From Bradyrhizobium sp. MOS003 (lineage in GTDB: Bacteria > Pseudomonadota > Alphaproteobacteria > Rhizobiales > Xanthobacteraceae): a DNA stretch of 64,000 nucleotides. Shown one piece after another: positions 8,889 to 17,772 of this stretch; the first letter of the stretch is position 1; each line of letters opens with the position of its first letter. Location of the stretch: the NCBI RefSeq assembly GCF_003020125.1, contig NZ_PYFW01000004.1, forward strand, positions 186,001 to 250,000, read 5' to 3'. Below the pieces are notes generated by a model that had not been told where the DNA came from, searched no databases, and saw only the letters and a list, made by a program, of their open reading frames with translations. Both the position numbers and the translations under genes were made by a program.

Positions 8889-9745
8889 CCGACGCCACGC
8901 TGAAGGATACCATCATCCGCCGCCGCATCAGTCTCCCGGCGATTCCGGTGTCGGTCGCCCTCGGGGTGACCTGGATCGTCGCGATGCTTGTGATCGCAGC
9001 CTTCGCCGAGAAAATCGCGCCTTACGGCTACACCCAGCTCGACCTGCGCAATCGCCTCGCGGCGCCCGGCAATGTCGCGCACTGGCTCGGCACGGACGAA
9101 CTCGGCCGCGACGTGCTGTCGCGGCTGCTCGTCTCCATCCGCATCTCGCTCCTGATCGCCTTCGGTGCGACTGCGATCTCGGCGATCGTCGGCACCACGC
9201 TCGGCTTCCTCGCCGCGCATTTTCGCGGCGCCGTGGAGCAATTTGTGCTGATGCTGACCGACTTCCAGGCCAGCATGCCCTTCCTGATCATGGCACTGGC
9301 CGTGCTCGCCTTCTTCGGCAATTCGCTGCCGCTGCTGATCGGGCTGATGGGCATGTTCGGCTGGGAACGCTACGCTCGCATCGCCCGCGGCCTTGCCATC
9401 TCGGCCAATGCGCAAGGCTACGCCGCCGCCGTCCGCCAGTTGGGCGCGACGCCGCCCCGGATTTACCTCCGCCACATCCTGCCCAACATCGCCTCGACGC
9501 TGATCGTCTCGACCACGCTGGTTTTTCCCGAGGTGATCCTGATGGAGTCAGGCTTGTCCTTCCTCGGCCTCGGCGTGCAGCCGCCGATGACCAGCCTCGG
9601 CAATATGGTCGGCTACGGCCGCGAATATCTGACCCGGGCGCCCTGGATCATGCTGGCACCGGCGACCACCATCGTCGTGACCACGCTGGCGGTCTCCGTG
9701 ATCGGCGACTGGCTGCGGGACCGGCTCGATCCGACCGTGCATTAG
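8885..9745 (+). CDS. ABC importer permease (DppC/OppC type)
   Basis: A protein of 286 residues, with ATG overlapping the previous stop by 4 bases. The N-terminal OppC-type segment is followed by HWLGTDELGRDVLSRLL (about residues 65-80), a hallmark of this permease family. The EAA loop has the pattern AAAVRQLGATPPRI, and the C-terminus carries SFLGLGVQPP. It is the second pore subunit and the last gene of the six-gene operon. Confidence 0.93.
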   Translation: MTDATLKDTIIRRRISLPAIPVSVALGVTWIVAMLVIAAFAEKIAPYGYTQLDLRNRLAAPGNVAHWLGTDELGRDVLSRLLVSIRISLLIAFGATAISAIVGTTLGFLAAHFRGAVEQFVLMLTDFQASMPFLIMALAVLAFFGNSLPLLIGLMGMFGWERYARIARGLAISANAQGYAAAVRQLGATPPRIYLRHILPNIASTLIVSTTLVFPEVILMESGLSFLGLGVQPPMTSLGNMVGYGREYLTRAPWIMLAPATTIVVTTLAVSVIGDWLRDRLDPTVH

Positions 9746-10050
9746 GGCTCGGAGGTCTCGTGTCCCGGGCGCGGTGCGGCACGAAGTGCCGCTCTGCAGA
9801 ACCGGGACCCATGCCGGCGCAAGTTCTGGGCCCCGGCTCTGCAGCGCACCGTCGAAGAGATGCTGCGCTGCGTCCGGGGCACGGACCAGCCCACGCGCCG
9901 GGAGCAGGGGAGGCCTGCGACGGGCCGATCCCGCCGCCTCCAGCCCAAGTTCCCGTTGCACCAGCCCATCCCGTGCGCTATCCGGCCACAAAGGCCTGAG
10001 GCGGCATCACATTTCCCCGCCCGGCTGACCCAACCAGGACGGAAACCGCC
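9746..10050. other. Intergenic region between importer operon and ilvD
   Basis: 305 bases with no credible gene. Short open frames here have no family pattern. The content is the paired hairpin repeat at 9760-9882, followed by about 170 bases of GC-rich DNA that should hold the ilvD promoter. I could not pick a convincing -35/-10 pair. Confidence 0.6.
9760..9882. repeat. Bradyrhizobium-type intergenic palindromic repeat, two facing copies
   Basis: The first element (9760-9810) has outer arms GTCCCGG (9762-9768) and CCGGGAC (9802-9808), with an inner GTGCGGCAC/GTGCCGC hairpin. The second (9828-9882) has arms GCCCCGG (9830-9836) and CCGGGGC (9874-9880), with an inner GCAGCGCA (9841-9848) and TGCGCTGC (9864-9871). 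The 'gtgtcccggacgcggtg...ccgggaccc' layout matches, from memory, a highly repeated extragenic palindrome of Bradyrhizobium and Rhodopseudomonas. It could act as a terminator or messenger-stability element after the importer operon. Confidence 0.6.
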
Positions 10051-11901
10051 ATGCCAGCCTATCGCTCCCGCACCACCACCCACGGCCGCAACATGGCCGG
10101 TGCCCGCGGCCTCTGGCGCGCGACCGGCATGAAGGACGGCGATTTCGGCAAGCCGATCATCGCGGTCGTCAACTCCTTCACCCAGTTCGTGCCCGGCCAC
10201 GTCCATCTCAAGGACCTCGGCCAGCTGGTCGCGCGCGAGATCGAGCAGGCCGGCGGCGTCGCCAAGGAGTTCAACACCATCGCGGTCGATGACGGCATCG
10301 CGATGGGCCATGACGGCATGCTCTACAGCCTGCCGTCGCGCGAGCTGATCGCCGACAGCGTCGAGTACATGGTCAACGCGCACTGCGCCGACGGCATGGT
10401 CTGCATCTCCAACTGCGACAAGATCACGCCCGGCATGCTGATGGCCGCGCTGCGGCTCAACATCCCCGCCGTGTTCGTCTCGGGCGGTCCGATGGAGGCC
10501 GGCAAGGTCAAGCTGGCCGGCAAGACCAAGGCCGTCGACCTCATCGACGCCATGGTCGCCGCGGCCGATAGCAAGGTCAGCGACGAGGACGTCAAGGTGA
10601 TCGAGCGCTCGGCGTGCCCGACCTGCGGCTCCTGCTCGGGCATGTTCACCGCCAACTCCATGAACTGCCTCACCGAAGCGCTGGGCCTTGCACTGCCCGG
10701 CAACGGCACGGTCGTCGCCACCCATGCCGATCGCAAGCGCCTGTTCGTCGAGGCCGGCCACACCATCGTCGATATCGTCCGCCGCTTTTACGAGCAGGAC
10801 GATGCCTCGGTGCTACCGCGCAACATCGCGAACTTCACGGCGTTCGAGAACGCGATGACGCTCGACATCGCGATGGGCGGCTCGACCAACACGGTGCTGC
10901 ATCTGCTGGCGGCCGCGCATGAAGGCGAGGTCAAGTTCACCATGCAGGACATCGACCGGCTATCGCGCCGCGTGCCCGTGCTTTGCAAGGTCGCGCCGTC
11001 GGTTGCCGATGTTCATGTCGAGGACGTGCATCGTGCCGGCGGCATCATGGGCATTCTCGGCGAGCTCGATCGCGCTGGCCTGATCGACACCTCGGTCTCG
11101 ACCGTGCATGCGCCGACCATGAAGGAGTCGCTGGAGCGCTGGGACATCAAGCGCTCCAAGAGCGAGTCGGTCCGCACCTTCTTCCGCGCCTCGCCCGGCG
11201 GCATCCCGACCCAGGTCGCCTTCAGCCAGGAGCGCCGTTACGACGAGCTCGATACCGATCGCGAGAAGGGCGTCGTGCGCAATCTCGAGCACGCCTTCAG
11301 CAAGGACGGCGGCCTCGCCGTGCTCTACGGCAATCTTGCGCAGGACGGCTGCATCGTGAAGACCGCGGGCGTCGACGCCTCGATCTTGACCTTTTCCGGC
11401 CCGGCGCGGGTGTTCGAAAGCCAGGACGCAGCGGTGGAAGGTATCCTCGGCGGCAAGGTCGTCGCCGGCGAGGTCGTGGTCATCATCTACGAGGGCCCGC
11501 GCGGCGGCCCGGGCATGCAGGAGATGCTGTATCCGACCAGCTATCTGAAATCGATGGGCCTCGGCAAAGCCTGCGCGCTCGTCACCGACGGTCGCTTCTC
11601 CGGCGGCTCCTCGGGCCTGTCGATCGGCCATCTGTCGCCGGAAGCGGCCGAAGGCGGCAACATCGGCCTGGTGCGGACCGGCGACCGTATCGCCATCGAC
11701 ATCCCGAACCGCAGCATCACGCTCGAGGTCTCCGACGAGGAGCTCGCCAGCCGCCGTGCCGCGGAGGAGGCGAAGGGCGATACCGCCTGGCAGGCTGTGG
11801 GCCGCAAGCGCAACGTCTCGACTGCGCTGCAGGCCTATGCCGCACTCACCACCAGCGCCGCGCGCGGTGCGGTGCGCGAGGTGAAGCGTCGTTCGAACTG
11901 A
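10051..11901 (+). CDS. ilvD: Dihydroxy-acid dehydratase
   Basis: A protein of 616 residues, the standard length. It dehydrates 2,3-dihydroxy-isovalerate and -methylvalerate in valine/isoleucine synthesis, using an Fe-S cluster. Cluster cysteines are visible in SNCDKITPGM (about residue 123) and CPTCGSCSGMFTANSMN (about 190-206). The catalytic region GRFSGGSSGLSIGHLSPEAA is near residues 512-531. The start MPAYRSRTTTHGRNMAGARG is the family's typical N-terminus. It is transcribed alone and followed by a strong hairpin at 11961-11986. Confidence 0.97.
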   Translation: MPAYRSRTTTHGRNMAGARGLWRATGMKDGDFGKPIIAVVNSFTQFVPGHVHLKDLGQLVAREIEQAGGVAKEFNTIAVDDGIAMGHDGMLYSLPSRELIADSVEYMVNAHCADGMVCISNCDKITPGMLMAALRLNIPAVFVSGGPMEAGKVKLAGKTKAVDLIDAMVAAADSKVSDEDVKVIERSACPTCGSCSGMFTANSMNCLTEALGLALPGNGTVVATHADRKRLFVEAGHTIVDIVRRFYEQDDASVLPRNIANFTAFENAMTLDIAMGGSTNTVLHLLAAAHEGEVKFTMQDIDRLSRRVPVLCKVAPSVADVHVEDVHRAGGIMGILGELDRAGLIDTSVSTVHAPTMKESLERWDIKRSKSESVRTFFRASPGGIPTQVAFSQERRYDELDTDREKGVVRNLEHAFSKDGGLAVLYGNLAQDGCIVKTAGVDASILTFSGPARVFESQDAAVEGILGGKVVAGEVVVIIYEGPRGGPGMQEMLYPTSYLKSMGLGKACALVTDGRFSGGSSGLSIGHLSPEAAEGGNIGLVRTGDRIAIDIPNRSITLEVSDEELASRRAAEEAKGDTAWQAVGRKRNVSTALQAYAALTTSAARGAVREVKRRSN

Positions 11902-11960
11902 GAGCGTCGTGCGCCTGGTGTGATTGCGAACGATGCGATCGCGCATGGTCAACAAGTTCT

Positions 11961-11986
11961 GAACGGCCGGCGAAAGCCGGCCGTTC
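11961..11986 (+). terminator. ilvD terminator hairpin with GAAA tetraloop
   Basis: A perfect 11-base stem GAACGGCCGGC (11961-11971) closed by a GAAA loop and paired to GCCGGCCGTTC (11976-11986). The tract after it (GTATTAAGG) is not T-rich, so termination may need Rho, but the stem is very stable. Confidence 0.7.
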
Positions 11987-12086
11987 GTATTAAGGATGCC
12001 TCGACGAACTTCAGCAGCCCCAAATTTTGCGGCGTATAATGCGGCCACCTTCGCAAATCCATTTCGGGCAACTGGGGCGCCGCATA

Positions 12087-12461
12087 ATGTCTCGTACTCT
12101 CGCCGTCGTTTTCTCCACCGCCGTCGCCGCGATTTCCATGACGGGCGCGGCCTCCGCCGGCTGCTACAATTGCTACGCACCGCCGCCGTGCCAGACCTGC
12201 TACCAGCAGCAATACTTGCAGCCGCAATACCGCACGGTCGACGAGACCGTGATGGTGTCGCCGGGCGCAACCGTCGCGCACCGCACGCCGGCGCAATACC
12301 GCACCGTGATGGTGCCGCAGACCGTCATGGTCGCGCCGCCGAGCGTGCAGTACCAGCATATCCCGCCGCAATATGCCACGCGCCAGCGAGTCGAGATGGT
12401 CTCGCCCGGCTATTCCTATTACGCCCCGGTGCAGATGAACTGCGCGTCCTGCGGGTACTGA
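12087..12461 (+). CDS. Small secreted Cys/Tyr/Gln-rich protein, unknown function
   Basis: A protein of 124 residues. The signal peptide spans about residues 1-23 (MSRTLAVVFSTAVAAISMTG, cleavage near ASAG). The mature part begins with CYNCYAPPPCQTCYQQQ and has Tyr-rich repeats with the recurring pattern QYRTV (twice) and the TVMV motif (twice), ending NCASCGY. The paired cysteines suggest disulfides or metal binding in the periplasm. The ATG at 12087 is chosen because the signal peptide begins there. I recognise no named domain. A terminator follows at 12487-12521. Confidence 0.7.
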   Translation: MSRTLAVVFSTAVAAISMTGAASAGCYNCYAPPPCQTCYQQQYLQPQYRTVDETVMVSPGATVAHRTPAQYRTVMVPQTVMVAPPSVQYQHIPPQYATRQRVEMVSPGYSYYAPVQMNCASCGY

Positions 12462-12486
12462 GCGGACATCGTCACGAACTGATTTG

Positions 12487-12521
12487 GCGCGGCGCTCTCA
12501 CGGGGCGCCGCGCTTTCTTTT
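12487..12521 (+). terminator. Rho-independent terminator
   Basis: GCGCGGCGC (12487-12495) pairs with GCGCCGCGC (12505-12513), extended by a T-G and a C-G pair, and is followed directly by TTTCTTTT (12514-12521). This is the most canonical terminator in the window and closes the small secreted-protein gene. Confidence 0.85.
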
Positions 12522-12759
12522 GTCCGGTGCCGGAAAGGCTGGATCGCTGTGAGAGACCAGGCCGGTTTATCTGGTCCCAGCCAGTTGCCGCTCACGGCCT
12601 CGCCACCTTGTTCGACACGACTCTTCGGAGACGCAACCGGTCGGTGAGCGTGATGCAAACCGCCCTTGGCCGACGGGTGGCCGAAATCGAAAACCAGAGC
12701 TGCGAGATACTGGACGGCTCGGCGAGGTCGCAGAATCCATAGAGCCTCTGGCGTTGTAG

Positions 12760-13860
12760 ATGTCGACCCAGGCGAAAGATTTAGGTCTTGCCACACCTCA
12801 GCGCGGTGGCGCTTTCCGTGCCGACCTGATAGGAGATGAATACCGTATTGGGCGAGAGCTGCGGTTGAGCGGGGTCTCGTCGGTAGCGGGCCCATCACTC
12901 GCTACGTTCATGCGTCAGTCAGCTTTTTCCCTCCTGCCAGATCTGTATCGCCTCGACAGGCACCTGCAGCCGCTGCCTTGCCCTGTCTGCAACGCGCGCA
13001 AGCCGCTGCGCGTGCTGCGCCGCGATCGATATCTCCTGCGCGTCGACCTGTCGATTTGCAGGGATTGTGGGACGGTCTATCTGGCACGGGGGCTCGCGGG
13101 CGACACCGCAACCCACTTCTATGCCGATCTCTATCCGCGGCTGATGGGCGTGAGAGACTTTTCAGCTCAGGTGCTCGGCCAGTCGCGCCTTGCGGCGGGT
13201 TATCGCGTCAACGCGATTCGCAGCGTCACGGGTGTGGTCGATGACATCGTCGATATCGGCGCCGGTCACGGCTTCTTTCTGGCAGCTTGCCGCGACGCCG
13301 GCAGCAAGAATTATTGGGGCGTCGAACCCGGCCCGCTGCAGCGACGTTATGGCGAAGACAATCTCGGACTGCGCGGCCGCATCCTTGCAGGCGATTTCAC
13401 GTCGCCGGCCGCCGCCCCATTCCAGCCGCTGATGGTCACACTGTTCCACGTCCTGGAACATCTCGAGCAGCCGGGCGCAACGCTTGATGTGATCGCCGGC
13501 TGGTTGCCGCGCGATGGCTGGCTCGTGATCGAGGTCCCTGATCTGGAGGACTGGTCGCAGATCGGACTTCAATATGCGCACGTGTCACATCGCAGCTATT
13601 TTACGGGTGCGACATTGACTGCGCTGCTGGCGCGGCATGGCTTCCGTGTGCACGCGCTGCAACGAGAGCTCTACGGCATTCACCCGACCAATCTCAGAGT
13701 TTTCGCGCGCGCTGGCCCCGCCGATCCCGGCATTCCCCGGCCTCCCGACGTAGTTCGGTTGCGCCAGGCGATACGCCATCAGATGCAGCCGTGGCGGCTC
13801 ACCGACGGTTACCCCAGAGCGGCCTGGCGGCTCGGAAAGCTCGCCGTGACGGGGGGCTGA
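12760..13860 (+). CDS. SAM-dependent methyltransferase with N-terminal Zn-ribbon-like motif (polysaccharide locus)
   Basis: Up to 366 residues. A Cys quartet (CPVC near residue 69, CRDC near 98) suggests a small zinc ribbon. It is followed by a class I methyltransferase core with motif I VDIGAGHGFFLAA near residue 162 and a LFHVLEHLEQPG segment near 229, typical of Methyltransf_23 proteins. It probably modifies a sugar or lipid-linked intermediate. The start is unsure: ATG 12760 has no clear ribosome-binding site, and ATG 12910 (MRQSAFS) is an alternative just upstream of conserved sequence. It resembles the methyltransferase at 21075-22112 in layout. It is the first gene of the polysaccharide locus and converges with the glycosyltransferase at 13885. 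Confidence 0.8.
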   Translation: MSTQAKDLGLATPQRGGAFRADLIGDEYRIGRELRLSGVSSVAGPSLATFMRQSAFSLLPDLYRLDRHLQPLPCPVCNARKPLRVLRRDRYLLRVDLSICRDCGTVYLARGLAGDTATHFYADLYPRLMGVRDFSAQVLGQSRLAAGYRVNAIRSVTGVVDDIVDIGAGHGFFLAACRDAGSKNYWGVEPGPLQRRYGEDNLGLRGRILAGDFTSPAAAPFQPLMVTLFHVLEHLEQPGATLDVIAGWLPRDGWLVIEVPDLEDWSQIGLQYAHVSHRSYFTGATLTALLARHGFRVHALQRELYGIHPTNLRVFARAGPADPGIPRPPDVVRLRQAIRHQMQPWRLTDGYPRAAWRLGKLAVTGG

Positions 13861-13884
13861 ACCCGTCGTCGATCATGGTTTGGA

Positions 13885-15006
13885 TCATTGCTTGGCCCGG
13901 TCGGCGAGCACGTCGCGGTACAGATCGATATAGGCGTCAGCCATCGACTCCGCTCCGAACAGCGTGCGGCAACGTTCATGAGCACGTTTGCCCATCTCCG
14001 CCGCAAGGGGCGGATCGTCCTTGAGGCGCCGCATGGCGGCGGCGAGAGCCTGCGAGTCGGCAGGTGGCACGACGAGGCCGGTGATTTCGGCGAGGTTGAT
14101 GTGGCTCGTGCCGGTGCCGATCGCCGTCGTTATCAAGGGCTTCGCGTGCAACCCGCCTTCGAGCAACGCGACGCCAAACGCTTCGGCGCGCAGGTGAGAG
14201 GGAAGCACCAGCGCGCCGCAGAGCGACAGGACGGCCGCCTTGTCCTCTTCGGACAGACTACCGAGAAAGACGATGGGAGTTCCGCCTTGAGCTTGCTGCC
14301 GCAGGCGACGCTCCATCGGCCCGGTTCCCAAGATCACGGTCGGAAGTCCGGTCAGCTTCGCCGCCTCGATCAGGAACTCGAGGCCCTTGTAATATCTGAG
14401 CACGCCGATGAAGAGGAAGAAGCCCTCACCAAGCCGCTCCCGCCACGATTGCACGGCTTGCGGCTTGGGGGAGGGATAGGATTGCGGATCGATTCCGATT
14501 GGAATCACGCGAACCTTGTCCGCATAACTCTTCAGCACCGCGCTGGTCTGCAGATAATCCGGCGAGGTTGCGACGATGCGATCGACCTCCCGGAGGAAGC
14601 GGTCGGCGAGCGGCCTGTAGATCTTGAACAGGTGCTTTTGACGGATGATGTCGGAGTGATAAGTGACGACGCTCGGCTTGCCCTGCGAAAGCAGCAAATG
14701 GATCACATCCATGAAAGGCCACGGATAGTGGAAGTGCACGATGTCGGCGTCTTGCATCAAATGCAGAAACCGGTGCGCGGCGGCCACCGAGAATCCGGTG
14801 GAGGCAATCTCGAAGCTCTGGCGGACCCGGTGAATGCGATAACCGTTTCGATCCAGCGGCTTTAGCTCGCCGGGTTTTGTCGACAGCGCCAGCAGGTCGA
14901 CGTCGACACCGCGACGAGCGAGGCCTGTCGCGAGCTGGTCGATGCAGAGCTGGACACCTCCGATCGTGTCGGGGAGACTGGTCTTGTAGAAATGCAGGAC
15001 CTTCAC
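13885..15006 (-). CDS. GT4-family glycosyltransferase
   Basis: About 373 residues from GTG 15006 (GTG-AAG-GTC-CTG, protein start VKVLHFYKTSLPDTIGGVQ). This matches the typical N-terminus of GT4 enzymes with a Gly-Gly-Val/Ile loop. The C-terminal Rossmann lobe shows FIGVLRYYKGLEFLIEAAK and the E-x7-E-like region RAEAFGVALLEGGLHAKPL. It transfers a sugar from a nucleotide donor to a lipid-linked acceptor at the inner membrane. It lies 16 bases after the next glycosyltransferase in a three-gene minus-strand operon (17388 to 13885). Confidence 0.87.
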   Translation of the reverse strand: MKVLHFYKTSLPDTIGGVQLCIDQLATGLARRGVDVDLLALSTKPGELKPLDRNGYRIHRVRQSFEIASTGFSVAAAHRFLHLMQDADIVHFHYPWPFMDVIHLLLSQGKPSVVTYHSDIIRQKHLFKIYRPLADRFLREVDRIVATSPDYLQTSAVLKSYADKVRVIPIGIDPQSYPSPKPQAVQSWRERLGEGFFLFIGVLRYYKGLEFLIEAAKLTGLPTVILGTGPMERRLRQQAQGGTPIVFLGSLSEEDKAAVLSLCGALVLPSHLRAEAFGVALLEGGLHAKPLITTAIGTGTSHINLAEITGLVVPPADSQALAAAMRRLKDDPPLAAEMGKRAHERCRTLFGAESMADAYIDLYRDVLADRAKQ

Positions 15007-15022
15007 GGCAGGCGCGCCGTCA

Positions 15023-16159
15023 TCATGCGGCCAGCTCCCGATACACCGCGCACGTCCTTTGCGCGCAACGGTCCCAGCGGAATCCGGCTGCACGGGCCGG
15101 GCCGCTCACTTTCGCCTGGGAACGCCAAGGCTCGTCGTCGAGCCCGCGTTCAATCGCGCGTGCAAGCGCGTCGGCGTCGTGCGCCGGGGCGGTCTGCGCG
15201 ACATCGCCAACCGCTTCCATGAGCGCTGCGGCGTCCGAGCAGACCACGGGAACGCCGGAGGCCATGGCCTCGAGCGGTGGCAGGCCGAAGCCCTCGTAGA
15301 GCGACGGATAGACGAACAAGCGTGCCCCAGCGATCAGCGCCGGAAGCTGCCGTTCCGGGACGTAGCCGAGATAGGTCAGCCATTCCTCGCGCATCGCCTT
15401 TGCAATGCGCGCATGCAGCTCCGCGCTCTCCCAGCCGCGATAGCCGGCGAGGACCAGCGGATATCGCAGGCGCCGCTGTGCAGGCAGTTGCTCGAAAGCG
15501 TCCAGCAGCGTCCACAAGTTTTTGCGTGGCTCGATGGTACCGACATAGAGGCAGTAGTTGTCGGGCTGCAGGGCGAACGCGGTCAGCTCTTCGGCGACCT
15601 CGGCTGGTTCACGGGGATGGAAATCCCGGCCGATGCCGAGTGGGATCACCCTGATGCGATCGGCATCGACCCCCAGGACGCGTGTAATCTCGGCTTTCGA
15701 GAACTGTGAGACCGTGATGACGAGTTCGGCGCGTTGCAGGGACAGGGCGACTTCCTTGTGCATGTAGCGGACCCGATCCGGCCGATGATATTGCGGGCTC
15801 GTGAACACGGAGACGTCGTGGATCGTGACGATGCTCCGCCCGGCAAAGGCAGGCAAGTAGTAGTTGGTTCCGTGCAGCAGCGCGTCGTTTTCACCTCGCA
15901 AGGCGCGCGTTCGGCGGTATCCCTGATAGCGGCGATAGATCGAAGTGGGCAGGCTGAATCCGGAGAGCATGTCCCGTAGTACAGGGACAAGCGGATGGCC
16001 CGACGCCGCTACGGGAAGTGTGTCGAGAAGAGCGTCGCCTTGCAGGAAGGTGATGTCGATTTCGGGAATGGCTGCGAGATGGCGGGCAAGCTCGAGCGTG
16101 TAGCGACCGACGCCGGTCAGCGGTTGCCGAATCGCATCGACAGAGAGAATGACCTTCAC
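15023..16159 (-). CDS. GT4-family glycosyltransferase (mannosyltransferase-like)
   Basis: A protein of 378 residues from GTG 16159, which overlaps the stop of the upstream gene (GTGA). The N-terminus KVILSVDAIRQPLTGVGRYT, the donor-site strand YVGTIEPRKNLWTLLDAFEQL and the P-S-L-Y-E-G-F-G-L-P-P-L-E-A-M segment (E-x7-E motif) are textbook GT4 features. It is close to mannosyl- or rhamnosyltransferases of exopolysaccharide clusters, but the donor cannot be fixed. A longer upstream open frame exists but lies inside the previous gene. Confidence 0.88.
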   Translation of the reverse strand: MKVILSVDAIRQPLTGVGRYTLELARHLAAIPEIDITFLQGDALLDTLPVAASGHPLVPVLRDMLSGFSLPTSIYRRYQGYRRTRALRGENDALLHGTNYYLPAFAGRSIVTIHDVSVFTSPQYHRPDRVRYMHKEVALSLQRAELVITVSQFSKAEITRVLGVDADRIRVIPLGIGRDFHPREPAEVAEELTAFALQPDNYCLYVGTIEPRKNLWTLLDAFEQLPAQRRLRYPLVLAGYRGWESAELHARIAKAMREEWLTYLGYVPERQLPALIAGARLFVYPSLYEGFGLPPLEAMASGVPVVCSDAAALMEAVGDVAQTAPAHDADALARAIERGLDDEPWRSQAKVSGPARAAGFRWDRCAQRTCAVYRELAA

Positions 16160-17388
16160 CGGACAGCTCGCTCGTCTCGACGTGCGGCCGGCCGGGCGCC
16201 TCCACCCCTGGGCGCCGTCCCCTTGCGAATGGCCCAGAACACCGGCCGCAACACGGCATAGACGAAGGCCAGATGTTTGGGCAGCCGGATCAATTTGAGA
16301 TCTTCGCCGCTCGCGAGCGCGAGGAGGGCCTGCGTCCGCCAATGGCGCCAGCCGCGGCCGAGCGAGAAATGGGACAGTCGGACCCGCGTCGTCCCAAGTG
16401 CAGTCTCTTCCAGTTCGGTTGCGCCGCCGCCGGTCATGATCGTATCGAGCGCAACCTCGCTGAGCCTGCGCACCGCACGGTCATTGGCGAGAGCGTCCCG
16501 CGTGACAGCGTCGAGCGGCATACCCAGCAATTCCGACGCCAGCCAGAACGCCTGTCCGACCGGTCGCTGCAGGCCGACATGGTCTGCCAATGCGAGCAGG
16601 CGCTGCGGCGCGCCCGGGTCGGCGCTCAACAGGACGTCGATGTCCGCCAGCCATTTCAGGCGGCTCCAGGCGTGAAGCCCGCCATGCAGGCAGAGATAGG
16701 CGGCCAGCGGTTCGGCACGCAGCGTGCGAATGGTTCGACCGCCGCCGATGTCGGCATCCGTCCACACGAGCGCAGCGGCGAGCGGGCCGGCCAGTTCGGC
16801 ATTGGGGCAAAGCCGCCAATGGAGTTCGATCAGCGTTCCTTTCTCGTCATGTCGGAATTCCCACTGATTGAGGCGCTGAACCCAGTCGCTGACGCCGTCC
16901 ACGGCCATGCCGCCCGCCGCGTGGTAGCCGAGGCGCTGCAGGACGCGGGTCGCACCGACGAGGTCTGCGGGATCGACAAACAAATCGAGGTCGCGGCTGT
17001 GGCGTGTTCCGATGTCGCCGTACAGCTGCATCGAGAGAACCGGTCCTTTGAGAAAGCCGACCTCGATATCGGCGGCGCGGAACGCTGCGTCCAGCTTGAT
17101 CGATTCATTCGCCAGCATCAGGCCAGCCCGGGCGATCGCGCCCGCCTGGCGGGCGAGAGTCTCGCGCACGGCATCGGGAATGGGCGCCGCGCTCGCAGCC
17201 AGGGCCTGGTGCGCCAGGCCGGCAATGCGGTGGCGACGGACCACGCGCAGCACCTGATCCCAGTCCTCGACACGGCGCGCGGACTGTTCGACGGCTTGCG
17301 CGGTCGTCGGGCGATTTGGCGCGCGTGCGCATGACAGCACCAGATCGAACGCAGCGCGTTGGGAGGGCGAGATCGTCACGAGGGTCAT
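16156..17388 (-). CDS. Nucleotidyltransferase-like protein, PF14907 (NTP_transf_5) type
   Basis: A protein of 410 residues. It has the pattern of the uncharacterised nucleotidyltransferase family: GFLKGPVLSMQLYGDIGTRHSRDLDLFVDP, near residues 111-140, with invariant Lys114 and the Asp-x-Asp pair at 133/135. It also has a W-R-L-C-P-like segment and a C-terminal all-helical half. Relatives occur in polysaccharide and RiPP clusters (a nucleotidyltransferase modifies phosphorylated lasso peptides in Bacillus, as I recall). It heads the minus-strand operon with two glycosyltransferases. Whether it serves the polysaccharide or the lasso-like cluster 17 kb away is open. Confidence 0.8.
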   Translation of the reverse strand: MTLVTISPSQRAAFDLVLSCARAPNRPTTAQAVEQSARRVEDWDQVLRVVRRHRIAGLAHQALAASAAPIPDAVRETLARQAGAIARAGLMLANESIKLDAAFRAADIEVGFLKGPVLSMQLYGDIGTRHSRDLDLFVDPADLVGATRVLQRLGYHAAGGMAVDGVSDWVQRLNQWEFRHDEKGTLIELHWRLCPNAELAGPLAAALVWTDADIGGGRTIRTLRAEPLAAYLCLHGGLHAWSRLKWLADIDVLLSADPGAPQRLLALADHVGLQRPVGQAFWLASELLGMPLDAVTRDALANDRAVRRLSEVALDTIMTGGGATELEETALGTTRVRLSHFSLGRGWRHWRTQALLALASGEDLKLIRLPKHLAFVYAVLRPVFWAIRKGTAPRGGGARPAARRDERAVR

Positions 17389-17772
17389 GCCGCGGAGGTT
17401 CGAGGAACTCGCGCCGTGGCGCGTATCTCCAGCCTACAGCTTTTGCGGCAGGATGTTTCCGCAGCAGCAGCCTTCCCGGCGACAACCAGCCTTTGCAATC
17501 TCCTGGTCATCAACGCCACATCACGAGCCGCAAATCGAAAGAACCTTCCAAGGAAGGTCGAAAGCCACATTTTCCGCGTTTCCACGAAGCCGCATGCAGG
17601 AAAGTGCGCTTGCGCAAGGTTAGTTCATAGGGCAAGGCCGGACGCGATACAAGCAAGGCAGCCCGTTCGCAGAATTCTGTCAGCGGGCAGGATGCGCCGC
17701 TGCAATACGCCCGAATTTTGCTTCTTGATGCGTCTGTTCAAAGGCTTGAATATACAGCTGGATTATAATGCG
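17389..17772. other. Divergent intergenic region upstream of flippase gene
   Basis: 384 bases between the minus-strand nucleotidyltransferase gene and the flippase gene. Promoters for both directions should lie here. A TATAAT sequence occurs at 17764-17769, but no -35 box is correctly spaced. The region from 17700 on is clearly richer in A and T than its surroundings. An in-frame extension of the flippase frame through this region shows no family pattern and is judged non-coding. Confidence 0.5.

Noticed and set aside
17746..17769. TTGAAT and TATAAT as a promoter of the flippase gene
   Set aside because: Spacing of 12 bases is too short for a sigma-70 promoter and the box nearly touches the chosen start codon.
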